The notes: generated from the sequence alone by a model not told the origin. A DNA stretch of 64,000 bases from Streptomyces sp. MMBL 11-1 (GCF_028622875.1 NZ_CP117709.1:5459001-5523000); one strand, 5' to 3'. Shown: positions 1 to 8,929, numbered from the stretch's first letter. Made by a program: numbers and translations.

Positions 1-2
1 GT

Positions 3-2096
3 ACGCCGCCGTACGGATCCCGCCAGTACCCGTCGCGGGACGGCTCCGAGGAGAACCCGGAATCCGTGGCTCCGCCCCGGCCCGAGGAGCCGAAGACCGA
101 GACGACGCTGACGACGCGCATCCGGATCAACATCCCCGGGTCGCGCCCCATCCCGCCGGTGGTGATGCGTACGCCGATGGCGGAGAGCGACACCGCCGAG
201 GGCCGTTCCGACGCGGAGCGCACCGGCGGAACCCCGCGCCCCGGCACACCGCCGCCCGCACCCGCGCCCCCGGACCGGGCCACGGGCCCGAACGGCACAG
301 CGTCGGGCGACCGCTCCGGGGAGGGCGGCCCGGCCGCCGACCCGACGCCCGGGGAGAAGACGGGCCGGGAGAAGAGCGGCAGCGACTGGTTCGCCCCGCG
401 CAGGACTCCGGCCACCGGGCAGGGAGCAGCAGCTCAGGGCACCGGTGCGCCCGGCGCCCCTTCCGGTGCGGGCGGACCCGGCGCCCCGTCCGGCCCCGGC
501 GCGGGCGGGCCCGGCGGACCCGGTGGCGCGGCCGACGGCGACGCGAGCCCCTCCCGTCCCGACCTGCCGTACTTCTCGGACGCCCCGCAGACCGGCGGCG
601 GACCGGGCGTGCCCGGCCCCGGCCCCGTCCGCAGCGCGCTCGACGGCTACGGCACCGAGCCCCCCGGCGGAGGCCCCCGTTCCACTCCCGGCCTCGGGGT
701 GCGCCCGCCCGGGCCTTCCGGCCCCACCACGGGACCGGTCACCGGCAGCTCCTCGCTGACCCCGAACCTCGACGGCGTCCCGAATCTCGACGGCGCCCCG
801 GGCCGCGGCGGTGTCCCGGGCCCGGGCGGCCCCGGCGGCCCCGGCCCGATGGTTCCGGGCGGCCCCGGCGGCGTACCGCCCCGGATGTCCGACGACACCG
901 CGATCCTCACGCCGCAGGCCCCGGCGCCCGAGCCGGGTCATGTCTCGGGTGACACGCTGACCAGCGGCATCCCCGTGGTGCCCAGCGAGCCCCGCGTCAC
1001 GTTCCCGGGCGGCCCGGGGACCCCCGGCGGCCCGGTGACCGGCGGGCCTCGGGGCGGTGCCGGCGGTCCGGGCGGACCCGGTGTCCCCACACCCGGTCCG
1101 GCCGCCCCGCGCCCCGCGTCCCCGTCCGCCGCCCCCGCCCCCGCGAAGAAGGGCCGCTCCAAGCTGGTCCTCCTCGGGGTGGCCGCGATCGTGCTGCTCG
1201 GCATCGCGTACGGGGCCGGGCTCCTGCTGAACCACTCCGAGGTCCCCAAGGGCACCACGGTGCTCGGCGTCGACATCGGCGGCGGTACGAAGGAGGAGGC
1301 GGTCACCAAGCTCGAAGCCGCCCTCGGGAAGCGGGCCAAGACTCCCCTGACGCTGTCGGTGGACGGCAAGGAGGAGAAGCTCGACCCCGAGAAGGCCGGT
1401 CTCACCCTGGACAGCCAGGAGACCGTGCGCGGCGCGGCGGGCAGCGACTACAACCCCGTCTCGGTGATCGGTTCGCTGTTCGGCGGGGAACGTCCCGCCG
1501 ACCCGGTGATCCCGGTCGACGAGGAGAAGCTCGGCGTGGCGCTGACCGACCTGGCCGGCGCTTCGGGCTCCTCCAGCGACGGCACGATCCGCTTCGAGCC
1601 GAACAAGGCCGTGGCGGTGCCGGGCAAGCCGGGCAAGGCGCTGGACGCCGGCCAGTCCCTGATCTCGGTCCGGGACGCCTACCGCGCCCAGGTGCAGACC
1701 GGGAAGGCCCGGCTGGTCGAGCTCCCCGTCAAGACCACCCAGCCCACCATCACCAAGGCCGAACTGGACCGGGCGATGAAGGAGTTCGCCGAGCCCGCGA
1801 TGTCCGGCCTGATCACCATCAAGGCCGGTCCCAAGCAGATCCAGTTCGGCCCGGCCCGGTCGCTGCCGCAGATCCTCTCCATGAAGCCGGTGGACGGCCG
1901 GCTGGTCGACGTCTACGACAAGCAGGCGATCGACACGCTGCTGGACGGCGTCTTCGACGGCATCATGGCGGTCAAGGGCGACGGCAAGAAGCATCAGGTC
2001 AGCGCGGACGACGTGGCCCAGGCCATGAAGACCGCCCTGATGGGGAAGACCCCTGCCGAGCGTACGGCCACCATCGACCTGACCGGCGAGGGCTGA
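3..2096 (+). CDS. Membrane protein with peptidoglycan-binding-like extracellular part (5' truncated)
   Basis: The reading frame is open to the left edge of the window, so the true start probably lies upstream; the first in-frame start seen is GTG at 66. The first two thirds (to about 1140) are Gly/Pro-rich and low in complexity, which suggests a long disordered cytoplasmic region. A single membrane segment follows at about 1156-1230 (LVLLGVAAIVLLGIAYGAG), and then an extracellular part that begins VPKGTTVLGVDIGGGTKEEA. That start resembles the PG_binding_4 (VanW-associated) fold found in actinobacterial cell-wall proteins. The role is inferred to be cell-envelope binding; no catalytic residues are visible. 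The gene ends with TGA at 2094-2096. Confidence 0.75.
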   Translation, partial: TPPYGSRQYPSRDGSEENPESVAPPRPEEPKTETTLTTRIRINIPGSRPIPPVVMRTPMAESDTAEGRSDAERTGGTPRPGTPPPAPAPPDRATGPNGTASGDRSGEGGPAADPTPGEKTGREKSGSDWFAPRRTPATGQGAAAQGTGAPGAPSGAGGPGAPSGPGAGGPGGPGGAADGDASPSRPDLPYFSDAPQTGGGPGVPGPGPVRSALDGYGTEPPGGGPRSTPGLGVRPPGPSGPTTGPVTGSSSLTPNLDGVPNLDGAPGRGGVPGPGGPGGPGPMVPGGPGGVPPRMSDDTAILTPQAPAPEPGHVSGDTLTSGIPVVPSEPRVTFPGGPGTPGGPVTGGPRGGAGGPGGPGVPTPGPAAPRPASPSAAPAPAKKGRSKLVLLGVAAIVLLGIAYGAGLLLNHSEVPKGTTVLGVDIGGGTKEEAVTKLEAALGKRAKTPLTLSVDGKEEKLDPEKAGLTLDSQETVRGAAGSDYNPVSVIGSLFGGERPADPVIPVDEEKLGVALTDLAGASGSSSDGTIRFEPNKAVAVPGKPGKALDAGQSLISVRDAYRAQVQTGKARLVELPVKTTQPTITKAELDRAMKEFAEPAMSGLITIKAGPKQIQFGPARSLPQILSMKPVDGRLVDVYDKQAIDTLLDGVFDGIMAVKGDGKKHQVSADDVAQAMKTALMGKTPAERTATIDLTGEG

Positions 2097-2244
2097 CCCA
2101 CCGGACGGCACCGCCGCTCCGCCCCCTCCGCCCCCGCCCGGGAACGTATCCGGCCGGGGGCGGCCTCTGCCTTCGGACGCCGACGTCATGCCCGGTCGTC
2201 GGTGTGGACAGGCGGGCGCGCCGTGCGCGGGGGACCATGGGGCC

Positions 2245-2748
2245 ATGAGTTCCTCCGCCGGACCGGAACGCCCGTCCCGCGAAGCCGATCAGATCAAGGT
2301 CTGGTTCCGCCTCGTCCCGCGCGAGGGCCGGCCGCCCTGCGACACCGAGGGGTTGTGGGCGACGCGCCTCGGCCCGGACACCGCCCGGGTGGACAACGTG
2401 CCCTTCCTCCAGGACGGGGTCGCCGAGGGCGAGACCGTACGGTTCCGCACGGACGGCGACGGGGTCCACTGGGCCGTCGGCCGCGTGGCCGACTCGGGCA
2501 ACTGCACCGTACGGGTGCTGCCGTTGCCGGACGGGCCGCTCGGGCGCGACGCCCGGGCCGTGCACGAGCGGCTCGCCGCCTTCGGGCTCACCGGGGAGGT
2601 CTTCAGCGCCGAGTTCCCGCTGGTCGCCCTGACCGTGCCGGGCGGCGCGGATCTGCGCGGGGTCAAGGCACTGCTCGCCCGTGGCCGGGACGAGGGCTGG
2701 TGGCACTTCGAGGTCTCGTGCGTCACCGCCGCCTGGCGGGCCGCGTAG
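2245..2748 (+). CDS. DUF4265 domain protein
   Basis: This is a 167-residue soluble protein. The central segment (EGLWATRLGPDTARVDNVPF, then GVAEGETVRF) matches the pattern of DUF4265 proteins, a family of unknown function. I chose ATG 2245 because a G-rich stretch lies just upstream; an in-frame upstream extension to 2188 has no better signal. There is no signal peptide or membrane segment. It is convergent with the acetyltransferase at 2806. Function unknown. Confidence 0.7.
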   Translation: MSSSAGPERPSREADQIKVWFRLVPREGRPPCDTEGLWATRLGPDTARVDNVPFLQDGVAEGETVRFRTDGDGVHWAVGRVADSGNCTVRVLPLPDGPLGRDARAVHERLAAFGLTGEVFSAEFPLVALTVPGGADLRGVKALLARGRDEGWWHFEVSCVTAAWRAA

Positions 2749-2756
2749 CACAGGAG

Positions 2757-2782
2757 CGGCCGCGCCCGGAGTGCCGCGGCCG
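2757..2782. terminator. Short hairpin between convergent genes
   Basis: CGGCCGCG at 2757-2764 is complementary to CGCGGCCG at 2775-2782 with a 10-base loop. It lies between the convergent genes ending at 2748 and 2806 and may stop transcription from both sides. There is no T-tract. Confidence 0.4.
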
Positions 2783-2805
2783 GCGGGCTGCGGGGGCCAG
2801 GGCCG

Positions 2806-3390
2806 TCACGCCTCCTCCTCGCCGATCTTCCTGATCACCCGGGCCGGGTTGCCGACCGCCACCACGTCTCCCGGCAGGTCCTTCGTGACGACGGCCCCCG
2901 CCCCCACCACCGTGTTCTCGCCGATGGTCACCCCGGGACAGACGATCACCCCGCCGCCCAGCCAGACGTTGTCGCCGATGGTGATCGGCTGCGCGGCCTC
3001 CCACTTGGCGCGGCGCGGCTCGGGGTCGATCGGGTGGGTCGGGGTGAGCAGCTGGACGTTCGGGCCCATCTGGACGTCCGCGCCGATGGTGATGCGGGCG
3101 ACGTCCAGGAGGACCGCGCCGAAGTTGATGAACGTCCGGGGGCCGATGGTCGTCTGATAGCCGTAGTCGACCCGCAGCGGCGGCCGGACCTCCACGCCCT
3201 CGCCCACCTCGCCGAGCAGCTCGGCCAGGACCGCGCGCCGGGCCTCGGGGTCGGCGGCCGAGATGGCGTTGTAGCGCTCGCTGAGCACGGCCGCGTGCCG
3301 CGCCTCCGCCGCCAGTTCGGGGTCGTCGGCGATGTAGAGCTCGCCGGAGAGCATGGCTTCCTTCTGGCTGGGCCTGGCCTCGTCGCTCAT
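2806..3390 (-). CDS. Sugar O-acetyltransferase (maltose/galactoside acetyltransferase family)
   Basis: This 194-residue protein has an N-terminal Mac (maltose acetyltransferase) segment, MLSGELYIADDPELAAEA, followed by a left-handed beta-helix of hexapeptide repeats (ITIGADVQMGPNV, ITIGDNVWLGGGVIVCPGV, VTIGENTVVGAGAVV). The histidine in LLTPTHPID is the expected catalytic base of this family. It would transfer acetyl from acetyl-CoA to a sugar hydroxyl in the cytoplasm; the substrate cannot be told. Its ATG overlaps the stop of the upstream MFS gene (ATGA), so the two are translationally coupled. Confidence 0.88.
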   Translation of the reverse strand: MSDEARPSQKEAMLSGELYIADDPELAAEARHAAVLSERYNAISAADPEARRAVLAELLGEVGEGVEVRPPLRVDYGYQTTIGPRTFINFGAVLLDVARITIGADVQMGPNVQLLTPTHPIDPEPRRAKWEAAQPITIGDNVWLGGGVIVCPGVTIGENTVVGAGAVVTKDLPGDVVAVGNPARVIRKIGEEEA

Positions 3391-4625
3391 GTGGTCTCTT
3401 TCCCGAGGGGTGTACGGGACGCTCGTGGTGATCCGTCCGCTACCGGCAGTCTGCCCCCGGCATCCTCGGACCGGTCACGCAGCCCCGGGGCCAGCGCCAG
3501 CGTCACCGCCACGGAGATCCCCGCGACGGCCGCCATGCCCGTGGCGGCGGAGGTCAGCTGGGCGATGCCGCCCGCCACGGCCGCCCCCACGCCCTGCATG
3601 GCGAGCATCCCCGAGGAGCTGAGCCCGAGCGCCTGGCCGCTCAGCTCCTGCGGGGTGAGGGCCATCAGCCGTTCCTGGAGCAGCAGACTCGCGGCGAAGC
3701 CCACGCTCGCCAGGACGACCGCCGCCAGGGCGAGGGGCAGCCCCGGGCGCAGCGCGAAGAGGAGATAGGGCGCGGCCAGCAGGAGCCGGAGCGGGGCCCC
3801 CAGCCGGGGCCGCCACCGTGCCGTGACGAACCGCCCGACCAGCGTGTCCCCGGCCAGCATGCCCAGGGCCCCGCCGGCGAAGAGGAGCCCGGCGTGCCCC
3901 GGCGCGTACGCGACGTACAGCGACTCGGCCCCGACGACGAGCCCGTTGGGCACCCACAGCGCCAGGAACACGTACCGGCGCGGCGTCGACGACCAGAGGA
4001 GCGCGTTCGTCCGCCGTGTCTCCCGGACCGAGGGGCGTCCGGTCGCCCGGGGTGGCCGGGCGGTCAGCCCGAACCGGGTCACGGCCGCCGCGACGACGTA
4101 CAGTCCCGCCCCGACCAGCAGCGTGCCGCGCGCCGAGAACACCGCCACCAGCAGCCCGCCCACCGCGAACCCGCAGATCTGCGTCGCGCCACCCGTCATG
4201 TTGAGCACGGAGCGGCCGAGCAGGAATCCCTCGCGCGGAACGATCTCGTTGAGCAGCCCGTACCGTACGCCCCCGCCCGGTGACGAGGCCACGCCCACCA
4301 CCAGCAGGACGGCGAACGCCCCCCACAGCGGCAGCCCGGGAACGGCCTGGACGCAGGCGGCCCCGGCGGAGAGCAGCGCCAGGGCGGTCAGCGCGGCGCG
4401 CGGCGGCAGGCGGTCCGCCGCCGACAGCAGGGTGAGCGCCCCGGCCACCTGGGCCAGCGACGGGCCGAACATCGCCAGGGCCGACAGCAGGGGCGAGCCC
4501 GTCCGCGTGTACACGAGGGTGCCCAGCGCCAGACCGGTCGCGGTCCGGGCGGCCGTCTGCACGGAGACGGCGGCGAAGAAGGGAGTGAACTCCGGGGTGC
4601 GGAACAGCTCGCGGTAGGTGCGCAT
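3387..4625 (-). CDS. MFS transporter
   Basis: A 412-residue hydrophobic protein with about 12 membrane segments, typical of major facilitator efflux proteins. It starts MRTYRELFRTPEFTPFFAA, with a GGAGAC ribosome site upstream of ATG 4625. It contains a MFS-like loop RYGLLNEIVPREGFLLGRS between the N-terminal helices. Substrate unknown. It forms an operon with the acetyltransferase (4-base overlap) and is divergent from the ArsR-type gene at 4753, which together with the palindrome at 4666-4683 suggests local repression of export by that regulator. Confidence 0.85.
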   Translation of the reverse strand: MRTYRELFRTPEFTPFFAAVSVQTAARTATGLALGTLVYTRTGSPLLSALAMFGPSLAQVAGALTLLSAADRLPPRAALTALALLSAGAACVQAVPGLPLWGAFAVLLVVGVASSPGGGVRYGLLNEIVPREGFLLGRSVLNMTGGATQICGFAVGGLLVAVFSARGTLLVGAGLYVVAAAVTRFGLTARPPRATGRPSVRETRRTNALLWSSTPRRYVFLALWVPNGLVVGAESLYVAYAPGHAGLLFAGGALGMLAGDTLVGRFVTARWRPRLGAPLRLLLAAPYLLFALRPGLPLALAAVVLASVGFAASLLLQERLMALTPQELSGQALGLSSSGMLAMQGVGAAVAGGIAQLTSAATGMAAVAGISVAVTLALAPGLRDRSEDAGGRLPVADGSPRASRTPLGKETT

Positions 4626-4665
4626 GGGGTGGAGTCTCCGGACGCCGGCGCCGGGAGGGTTACTG

Positions 4666-4683
4666 TTTCGCGCTGACGCGAAA
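4666..4683. promoter_or_regulatory. Palindromic operator TTTCGCG-N4-CGCGAAA
   Basis: A perfect 7-4-7 inverted repeat lies in the 127-bp divergent region between the MFS gene (start 4625) and the ArsR-type gene (start 4753). ArsR/SmtB winged-helix dimers bind palindromes of this size, so this is the likely operator of the neighbouring regulator. It would control both directions. This is inferred from position and symmetry. Confidence 0.6.
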
Positions 4684-4752
4684 GCCCGGACGGACGGGCG
4701 GGCGGGCGGCGGTGGGGTCGGAGGGCCGGCGGAGAGTGGGCGGTGGGGGCGC

Positions 4753-5730
4753 GTGGGCTGGTGGCAGGTCGGGGCGGACACGCTCGCGAACAGCCGGTTC
4801 GCCGTCTCGCCCCTCGCGGAGGCCGTCGCGAGCCTGCTGGTCCTGGAGCGGGCCGGCGCCGCGCATCCGGGTGAGCGTGCCTGGCTGGAGGCCCACCTGC
4901 CCGCGTACCGGCGGTGGAAGGCCGGCCACCCGGTCTCCGCGCTGGTGACCGGCGCCGCCCTCGCGCCCCGGTGGATCGCCGACTTCCTCATCCCCGTGCC
5001 GGCCCCCGCCCCGCCGGGCCGGGCCCCGGCCTCCTTCGCCGACGAGCTGGCGACCGTGCGGGCCACCCCGCCCGACCGGGCCCGCGCCGACCTGGCCGAG
5101 GCGGTGCGCGGGCCGTTGCCCGCCGCGCTGGACCGGGACGACCTGGCCGAGCGCGCCGCCGACGCGGTGGAGTGGGTCTGGACGCACACCGTGCTGCCCG
5201 ACTGGCCGAGGCGGCGGCGGATCCTGGAGGCCGATGTGGTCGCCCGTTCCGCCCAGTTGGGGCGCGGTGGCTGGGTCGAAGCGGTGAACGGCATGCGCCC
5301 CGGCATCCGCTGGCTGGGCGGCAGCCGGCTCCAGATCAACACCCACGACAACCCGCCCCGCGAACTGGGCCGCGCCCACCTGCTGTTCGTCCCCGTGACC
5401 CCGTACCAGTCCTGGGTCTGCTGGGACATTCCCCGCCGGTACGGGCTGGTGTACCCGTGTTCCGGCGCGCTCGCCGGGGCCGGGAGCGTTCCCGTGCCCG
5501 TCGCCCTGGGCGCGCTGATCGGCCCGGCGCGGGCGAGTGTCCTGCTGCTGCTCGCCTCCCCGCTCAGCACGACGCAGCTCGTCGCGCTGACCGGCCAGGG
5601 GCTGGGCTCGGTGGGCCGCCATCTGCGGATCCTGCTGGACGCCGGACTGGTCCGCCGTCGCCGCGCGGGCCGCTCCGTGCTCTATTTCCGTACGGAGGCG
5701 GGGGACGCCCTGGTGCGGGGCGCGGGCTGA
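4753..5730 (+). CDS. ArsR-family winged-helix regulator with DUF5937-type N-terminal domain
   Basis: A 325-residue protein. The N-terminal part begins GWWQVGADTLANSRFAVSPL, the pattern of the DUF5937 domain seen ahead of winged helices in Streptomyces. The C-terminal 90 residues (LLLLASPLSTTQLVALTGQG, VGRHLRILLDAGLVRRRRAG, SVLYFRT) form an ArsR-like helix-turn-helix and wing. I chose GTG 4753 because the conserved N-terminus starts there and the upstream sequence is low-complexity and holds the palindrome. It probably represses the divergent MFS/acetyltransferase operon. The last 9 codons are part of a 35-bp tandem repeat that continues beyond the stop. Confidence 0.8.
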   Translation: MGWWQVGADTLANSRFAVSPLAEAVASLLVLERAGAAHPGERAWLEAHLPAYRRWKAGHPVSALVTGAALAPRWIADFLIPVPAPAPPGRAPASFADELATVRATPPDRARADLAEAVRGPLPAALDRDDLAERAADAVEWVWTHTVLPDWPRRRRILEADVVARSAQLGRGGWVEAVNGMRPGIRWLGGSRLQINTHDNPPRELGRAHLLFVPVTPYQSWVCWDIPRRYGLVYPCSGALAGAGSVPVPVALGALIGPARASVLLLLASPLSTTQLVALTGQGLGSVGRHLRILLDAGLVRRRRAGRSVLYFRTEAGDALVRGAG

Positions 5731-5805
5731 GGCGGAGCGACGTCCTGGTGTGCGGCGCGGGCTGAGGCGGGACGACGTCCTGGGGTGCGGCGCGGGCCGA
5801 GGCGG
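5704..5805. repeat. Three tandem copies of a 35-bp unit overlapping a gene 3' end
   Basis: Copies start at 5704, 5739 and 5774 with a period of 35 bp and few differences. The first copy holds the last codons and TGA of the ArsR-type gene; the next two are non-coding duplicates of that end. This looks like slippage or duplication of the gene terminus. Confidence 0.8.
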
Positions 5806-5869
5806 CGGTGAAAGCGCCCCGTGCGCGCCCCCGCACGCCCCCGGGTCGCACCCGCGCGGGGCTGGGCGG

Positions 5870-5890
5870 CCATCGGATACCCATCGGTAC
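5870..5890 (+). promoter_or_regulatory. 11-bp-spaced direct repeat upstream of amfT
   Basis: CCATCGG occurs at 5870 and again at 5881, exactly one helical turn apart, about 120 bp before amfT. Direct repeats on one helix face are typical of LuxR-type response-regulator sites, so this is a candidate AmfR site. No matching published consensus was used; it could be chance. Confidence 0.3.
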
Positions 5891-6010
5891 ACGGTGTGCT
5901 TCGCATGGGTGGAGCGCATGTGCGAGTCGTGACATCAGTGACTAGGGGCGCCGCCCGTCGTTGTGGCAATTTCTCTCTCGCCACGAAAGAACCGAGCGAG
6001 GGGACCGTGC

Positions 6011-8707
6011 GTGAATCCGGAGTACGCCGCGTACTGCCAGGCGGACCGCCGCTTCTACGACGCGCCCCACCGTTCCCCCGGACCGGGCGGAGCCGCCGAC
6101 GAGGAGCGCTCGTTCTACGCGCCGCTCCGCGGCGCCGTACCCGACGGGTGGACACGCTCCCGGCGCGGCGACTGGCTCGCGTACAGCCCCGACGGGCTGC
6201 GACTGCCGCCCCAGGGCTGGAAGATCCACGTCTCGGCCGCCCTCGACAACGCCGCCTCCGTGCTGGAGCGGGTCGTCGCCCACTGCCTGGAACACCGGCT
6301 GGCCTTCAAGTGCGTACCCAACGCCGGGCTGCTGGCCCTGCGGAACGCCAAGTACGCGGACCGGGCGGGCAGCGGGAAGTTCATCACCGTCTACCCACCG
6401 TCCGACGAGGCGTTCCCCGAGGTGTGCACCGCCCTCATGCGGCTGCTGGAGGGTGAGCACGGCCCGTACATCCTGAGCGACCTGCGGTGCGGGAACGGGC
6501 CCGTGCACACCCGGTACGGGGCGTTCGCCGCCCGCTTCTGCTCCGGCCCGGACGGGCGGCCCGTGCCCGCCGTCGCCGATCCGCGGGGCCGGCTCGTCCC
6601 CGACGACCGGGGCCCGTCCTTCCGCGTCCCCTCCTGGGTGACCCCGCCCGGCTTCCTGACGCCGTACCTGGAGGCCCGCGCCGCCGTGGGCCTCGCCGAC
6701 CTCCCGTACACCGTGGAGAAGGCGCTGCACTTCTCCAACGGCGGCGGGGTCTACCTCGGCCGCGACACCCGCTCCGGCGAGCAGGTCGTCCTCAAGGAGG
6801 CACGGCCGTACGCCGGTCTCGCCGCCGACGGGGCGGACGCCGTGGCCCGGCTGGAGCGCGAACGGACCGCCCTGGAGCAACTGGCCGGGCTGGACTGCGT
6901 ACCGGCCGTCCGGGACGTGTTCGAGGTCGGCGACCACCACTTCCTGGTTCTCCAGCACATACCCGGCACCACCCTCAACACCGTCTTCGCCCGTCGCTTC
7001 CCGCTCGCCCGACAGCACCCGTCACCCGAACTGCTCGCCGAACACGCCTCCTGGGCCGAAGAGTTGTACGGGCAGGTCGAGCGCGCCGTCGGGGCGGTGC
7101 ACGCCCGGGGCATCGTCATCAGCGATCTGCACATGAGCAACGTGATGGTCGACGAGGAGGCCGGGCGGATCGTCCTGCTCGACTTCGAGGCGGCCTCCCC
7201 GGCCGCCGAGCGCCGCCGTCAGATCGTCGCCAACCCGGCCTTCGTCGCCCCGCCCGACCGGCGCGGCACCGACATCGACCGCTATGCGCTCGCCTGTCTG
7301 CGGCTCGCCCTGTACCTGCCGCTCACCACCCTGTTCGGCATCGACCGCACCAAGGCCGCCGGCCTCGCCCGGGACATCGCCCGCGTCTTCCCGGTCACCG
7401 AGGAGACGCTGCGGCCCGCGGTCGCGGAGATCCTGCGCCCTGCGGGGGAGCCCGCCCCCCGGCCCGCTCCCGCCGCTGCTCCCGTGGCCGCTCCCGCTCC
7501 CGTCGCCGCTGCCGCCGCTGCTCCTGTGGCCGTTCCCGTTCCCGTCTCCGGCACCGACCCCGGCGACTGGCCGCGCAGCCGTGACGCGATGGCCCGGGCC
7601 ATCACCGCCTCCCGCACACCGGAGCGCGAGGACCGCTGCTTCCCCGGGGACATCGCCCAGTTCGCCACGGCCACCGGCGGCCAGTCCTTCGCGTACGGGA
7701 CGGCCGGAGTGCTCTACGCCCTCCACGAGACGGGCGCCCCGCCGTGCGAGGAGGCCGAGGACTGGCTCCTGCGGCACGCCAAGGACCCGGCGTCCGGCAG
7801 CCCCCTCGGCTTCTACGACGGGCTCACCGGCATCGCCTGGACCCTGCACCGGATCGGCCGCACCGCCGAGGCCGCCGACCTCCTCCGGATCATCCTCGAC
7901 CAGCCGCTGGAGGGCCTCGCGCCCGGCCTCCACCACGGGTACGCGGGCATCGGCCTCGCCCTCGACGACCTGGCCCGCACCGCCTCCGCCACCGACGCCC
8001 CCGCACTGTCGGACGCGGCCGCCCGCTGCACCGCCCTCGCCGTCCGCGCGCTCGTCGACGGACCGCCGTCCCCCCGCACCGGACTGCTGCACGGCGCGAG
8101 CGGCATCGCCCTGCTGCTGGTACGCCGCTACGCGACCACCGGGGACCCCGCCCTGCTCGATCTGGCGGCCACCGCCCTGCGCCGCGACCTGGAACGCTGC
8201 CGGACCGGCGACGACGGCGAACTCCTCGTCGTCGAGGGCAAGCGGCTCATGCCGTACCTCGGTTCCGGCAGCGCCGGCATCGCGGCCGTCATCGACGCCT
8301 ACCTCGCCCACCGCCCCGACCCCGCGCTCGAAGCGGCGGGCCGCGCCCTCCTGCCGGCCGCGCTCTCCGCCTTCTACGTCCAGCCCGGACTGCTCCGGGG
8401 CTCGGCCGGACTCCTGACGCACCTCGCGGCCACCCCCCTGTGCGACGAGGCCGACCGGCGGCGCGCCATCGCCCGCCACACCGAGCTGCTGGGCAGCCAC
8501 GCCCTGACGTACGGAGACGGAATCGCGTTCCCCGGCGAGCAGTTGATGCGCCTGTCGATGGACCTGGCCACCGGGACCGCCGGCGTCCTCCTCGCCCTGG
8601 GCGCCGCGCTCGGCGGCTCCACCGGACTTCCCTTCCTGCCCGCCGCCCCGGCGGCGCCCCCCGGCCGCGCGAGCGGCCCCATGGACCGGCCCCACCAGGG
8701 GTCGTAG
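6011..8707 (+). CDS. amfT: Class III lanthipeptide synthetase LanKC
   Basis: An 898-residue trifunctional enzyme that phosphorylates Ser/Thr in the AmfS core, eliminates phosphate, and forms (labionin/lanthionine-type) rings. Residues about 1-210 are the lyase-like region. A Ser/Thr kinase domain follows at about 235-470, with a glycine loop (FSNGGGVYLGRD, ~240), the lysine in VVLKEARPY (~262), a catalytic loop ISDLHMSNV (~370) and the metal-binding LLDFEAA (~390). An Ala/Pro linker at about 478-515 leads to a LanC-like cyclase (~530-880, with GFYDGLTGIAW and LLHGASGIALL) where I see no Cys/Cys/His zinc set, as expected for class III. GTG 6011 has GAGGGGA upstream. It leads the amfT-S-A-B operon. 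Confidence 0.95.
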   Translation: MNPEYAAYCQADRRFYDAPHRSPGPGGAADEERSFYAPLRGAVPDGWTRSRRGDWLAYSPDGLRLPPQGWKIHVSAALDNAASVLERVVAHCLEHRLAFKCVPNAGLLALRNAKYADRAGSGKFITVYPPSDEAFPEVCTALMRLLEGEHGPYILSDLRCGNGPVHTRYGAFAARFCSGPDGRPVPAVADPRGRLVPDDRGPSFRVPSWVTPPGFLTPYLEARAAVGLADLPYTVEKALHFSNGGGVYLGRDTRSGEQVVLKEARPYAGLAADGADAVARLERERTALEQLAGLDCVPAVRDVFEVGDHHFLVLQHIPGTTLNTVFARRFPLARQHPSPELLAEHASWAEELYGQVERAVGAVHARGIVISDLHMSNVMVDEEAGRIVLLDFEAASPAAERRRQIVANPAFVAPPDRRGTDIDRYALACLRLALYLPLTTLFGIDRTKAAGLARDIARVFPVTEETLRPAVAEILRPAGEPAPRPAPAAAPVAAPAPVAAAAAAPVAVPVPVSGTDPGDWPRSRDAMARAITASRTPEREDRCFPGDIAQFATATGGQSFAYGTAGVLYALHETGAPPCEEAEDWLLRHAKDPASGSPLGFYDGLTGIAWTLHRIGRTAEAADLLRIILDQPLEGLAPGLHHGYAGIGLALDDLARTASATDAPALSDAAARCTALAVRALVDGPPSPRTGLLHGASGIALLLVRRYATTGDPALLDLAATALRRDLERCRTGDDGELLVVEGKRLMPYLGSGSAGIAAVIDAYLAHRPDPALEAAGRALLPAALSAFYVQPGLLRGSAGLLTHLAATPLCDEADRRRAIARHTELLGSHALTYGDGIAFPGEQLMRLSMDLATGTAGVLLALGAALGGSTGLPFLPAAPAAPPGRASGPMDRPHQGS

Positions 8708-8751
8708 CAACACACCGTTCAGCACCACTACGTCCCCGAAAGGACATCATC

Positions 8752-8883
8752 ATGGCGCTTCTCGACCTTCAGGCGATGGACACCCCGGCCGAGGACTCCT
8801 TCGGCGAGCTCGCCACGGGCAGCCAGGTCTCGCTGCTGGTCTGTGAGTACAGCTCCCTCAGCGTGGTCCTCTGCACCCCGTGA
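8752..8883 (+). CDS. amfS: Class III lanthipeptide precursor (AmfS/SapB-type)
   Basis: A 43-residue precursor peptide. The leader carries MALLDLQAMD, the LxDLQ-type motif that LanKC enzymes recognise. The core contains two S-x2-S-x3-C units, SQVSLLVC and SSLSVVLC, each giving one ring; the mature peptide is an amphipathic surfactant that lowers surface tension so aerial hyphae can rise (known for AmfS and SapB). An AAGGACATC ribosome site precedes ATG 8752. It sits 44 bp after amfT and just before a strong hairpin that would favour extra amfS transcript. The core looks the same as remembered S. griseus AmfS. Confidence 0.96.
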   Translation: MALLDLQAMDTPAEDSFGELATGSQVSLLVCEYSSLSVVLCTP

Positions 8884-8890
8884 CCCGCAC

Positions 8891-8929
8891 CGGCCGGCCC
8901 ACCGGTGAACCTCACCGGTGGGCCGGCCG
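8891..8929 (+). terminator. Perfect 18-bp hairpin between amfS and amfA
   Basis: Arms 8891-8908 and 8912-8929 are perfectly complementary, with a 3-base loop. The structure starts 8 bases after the amfS stop and ends 28 bases before the amfA start. There is no T-run, so it may act as a partial terminator or as a 3' stabiliser of amfS mRNA; either would make more peptide precursor than transporter. Confidence 0.8.
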
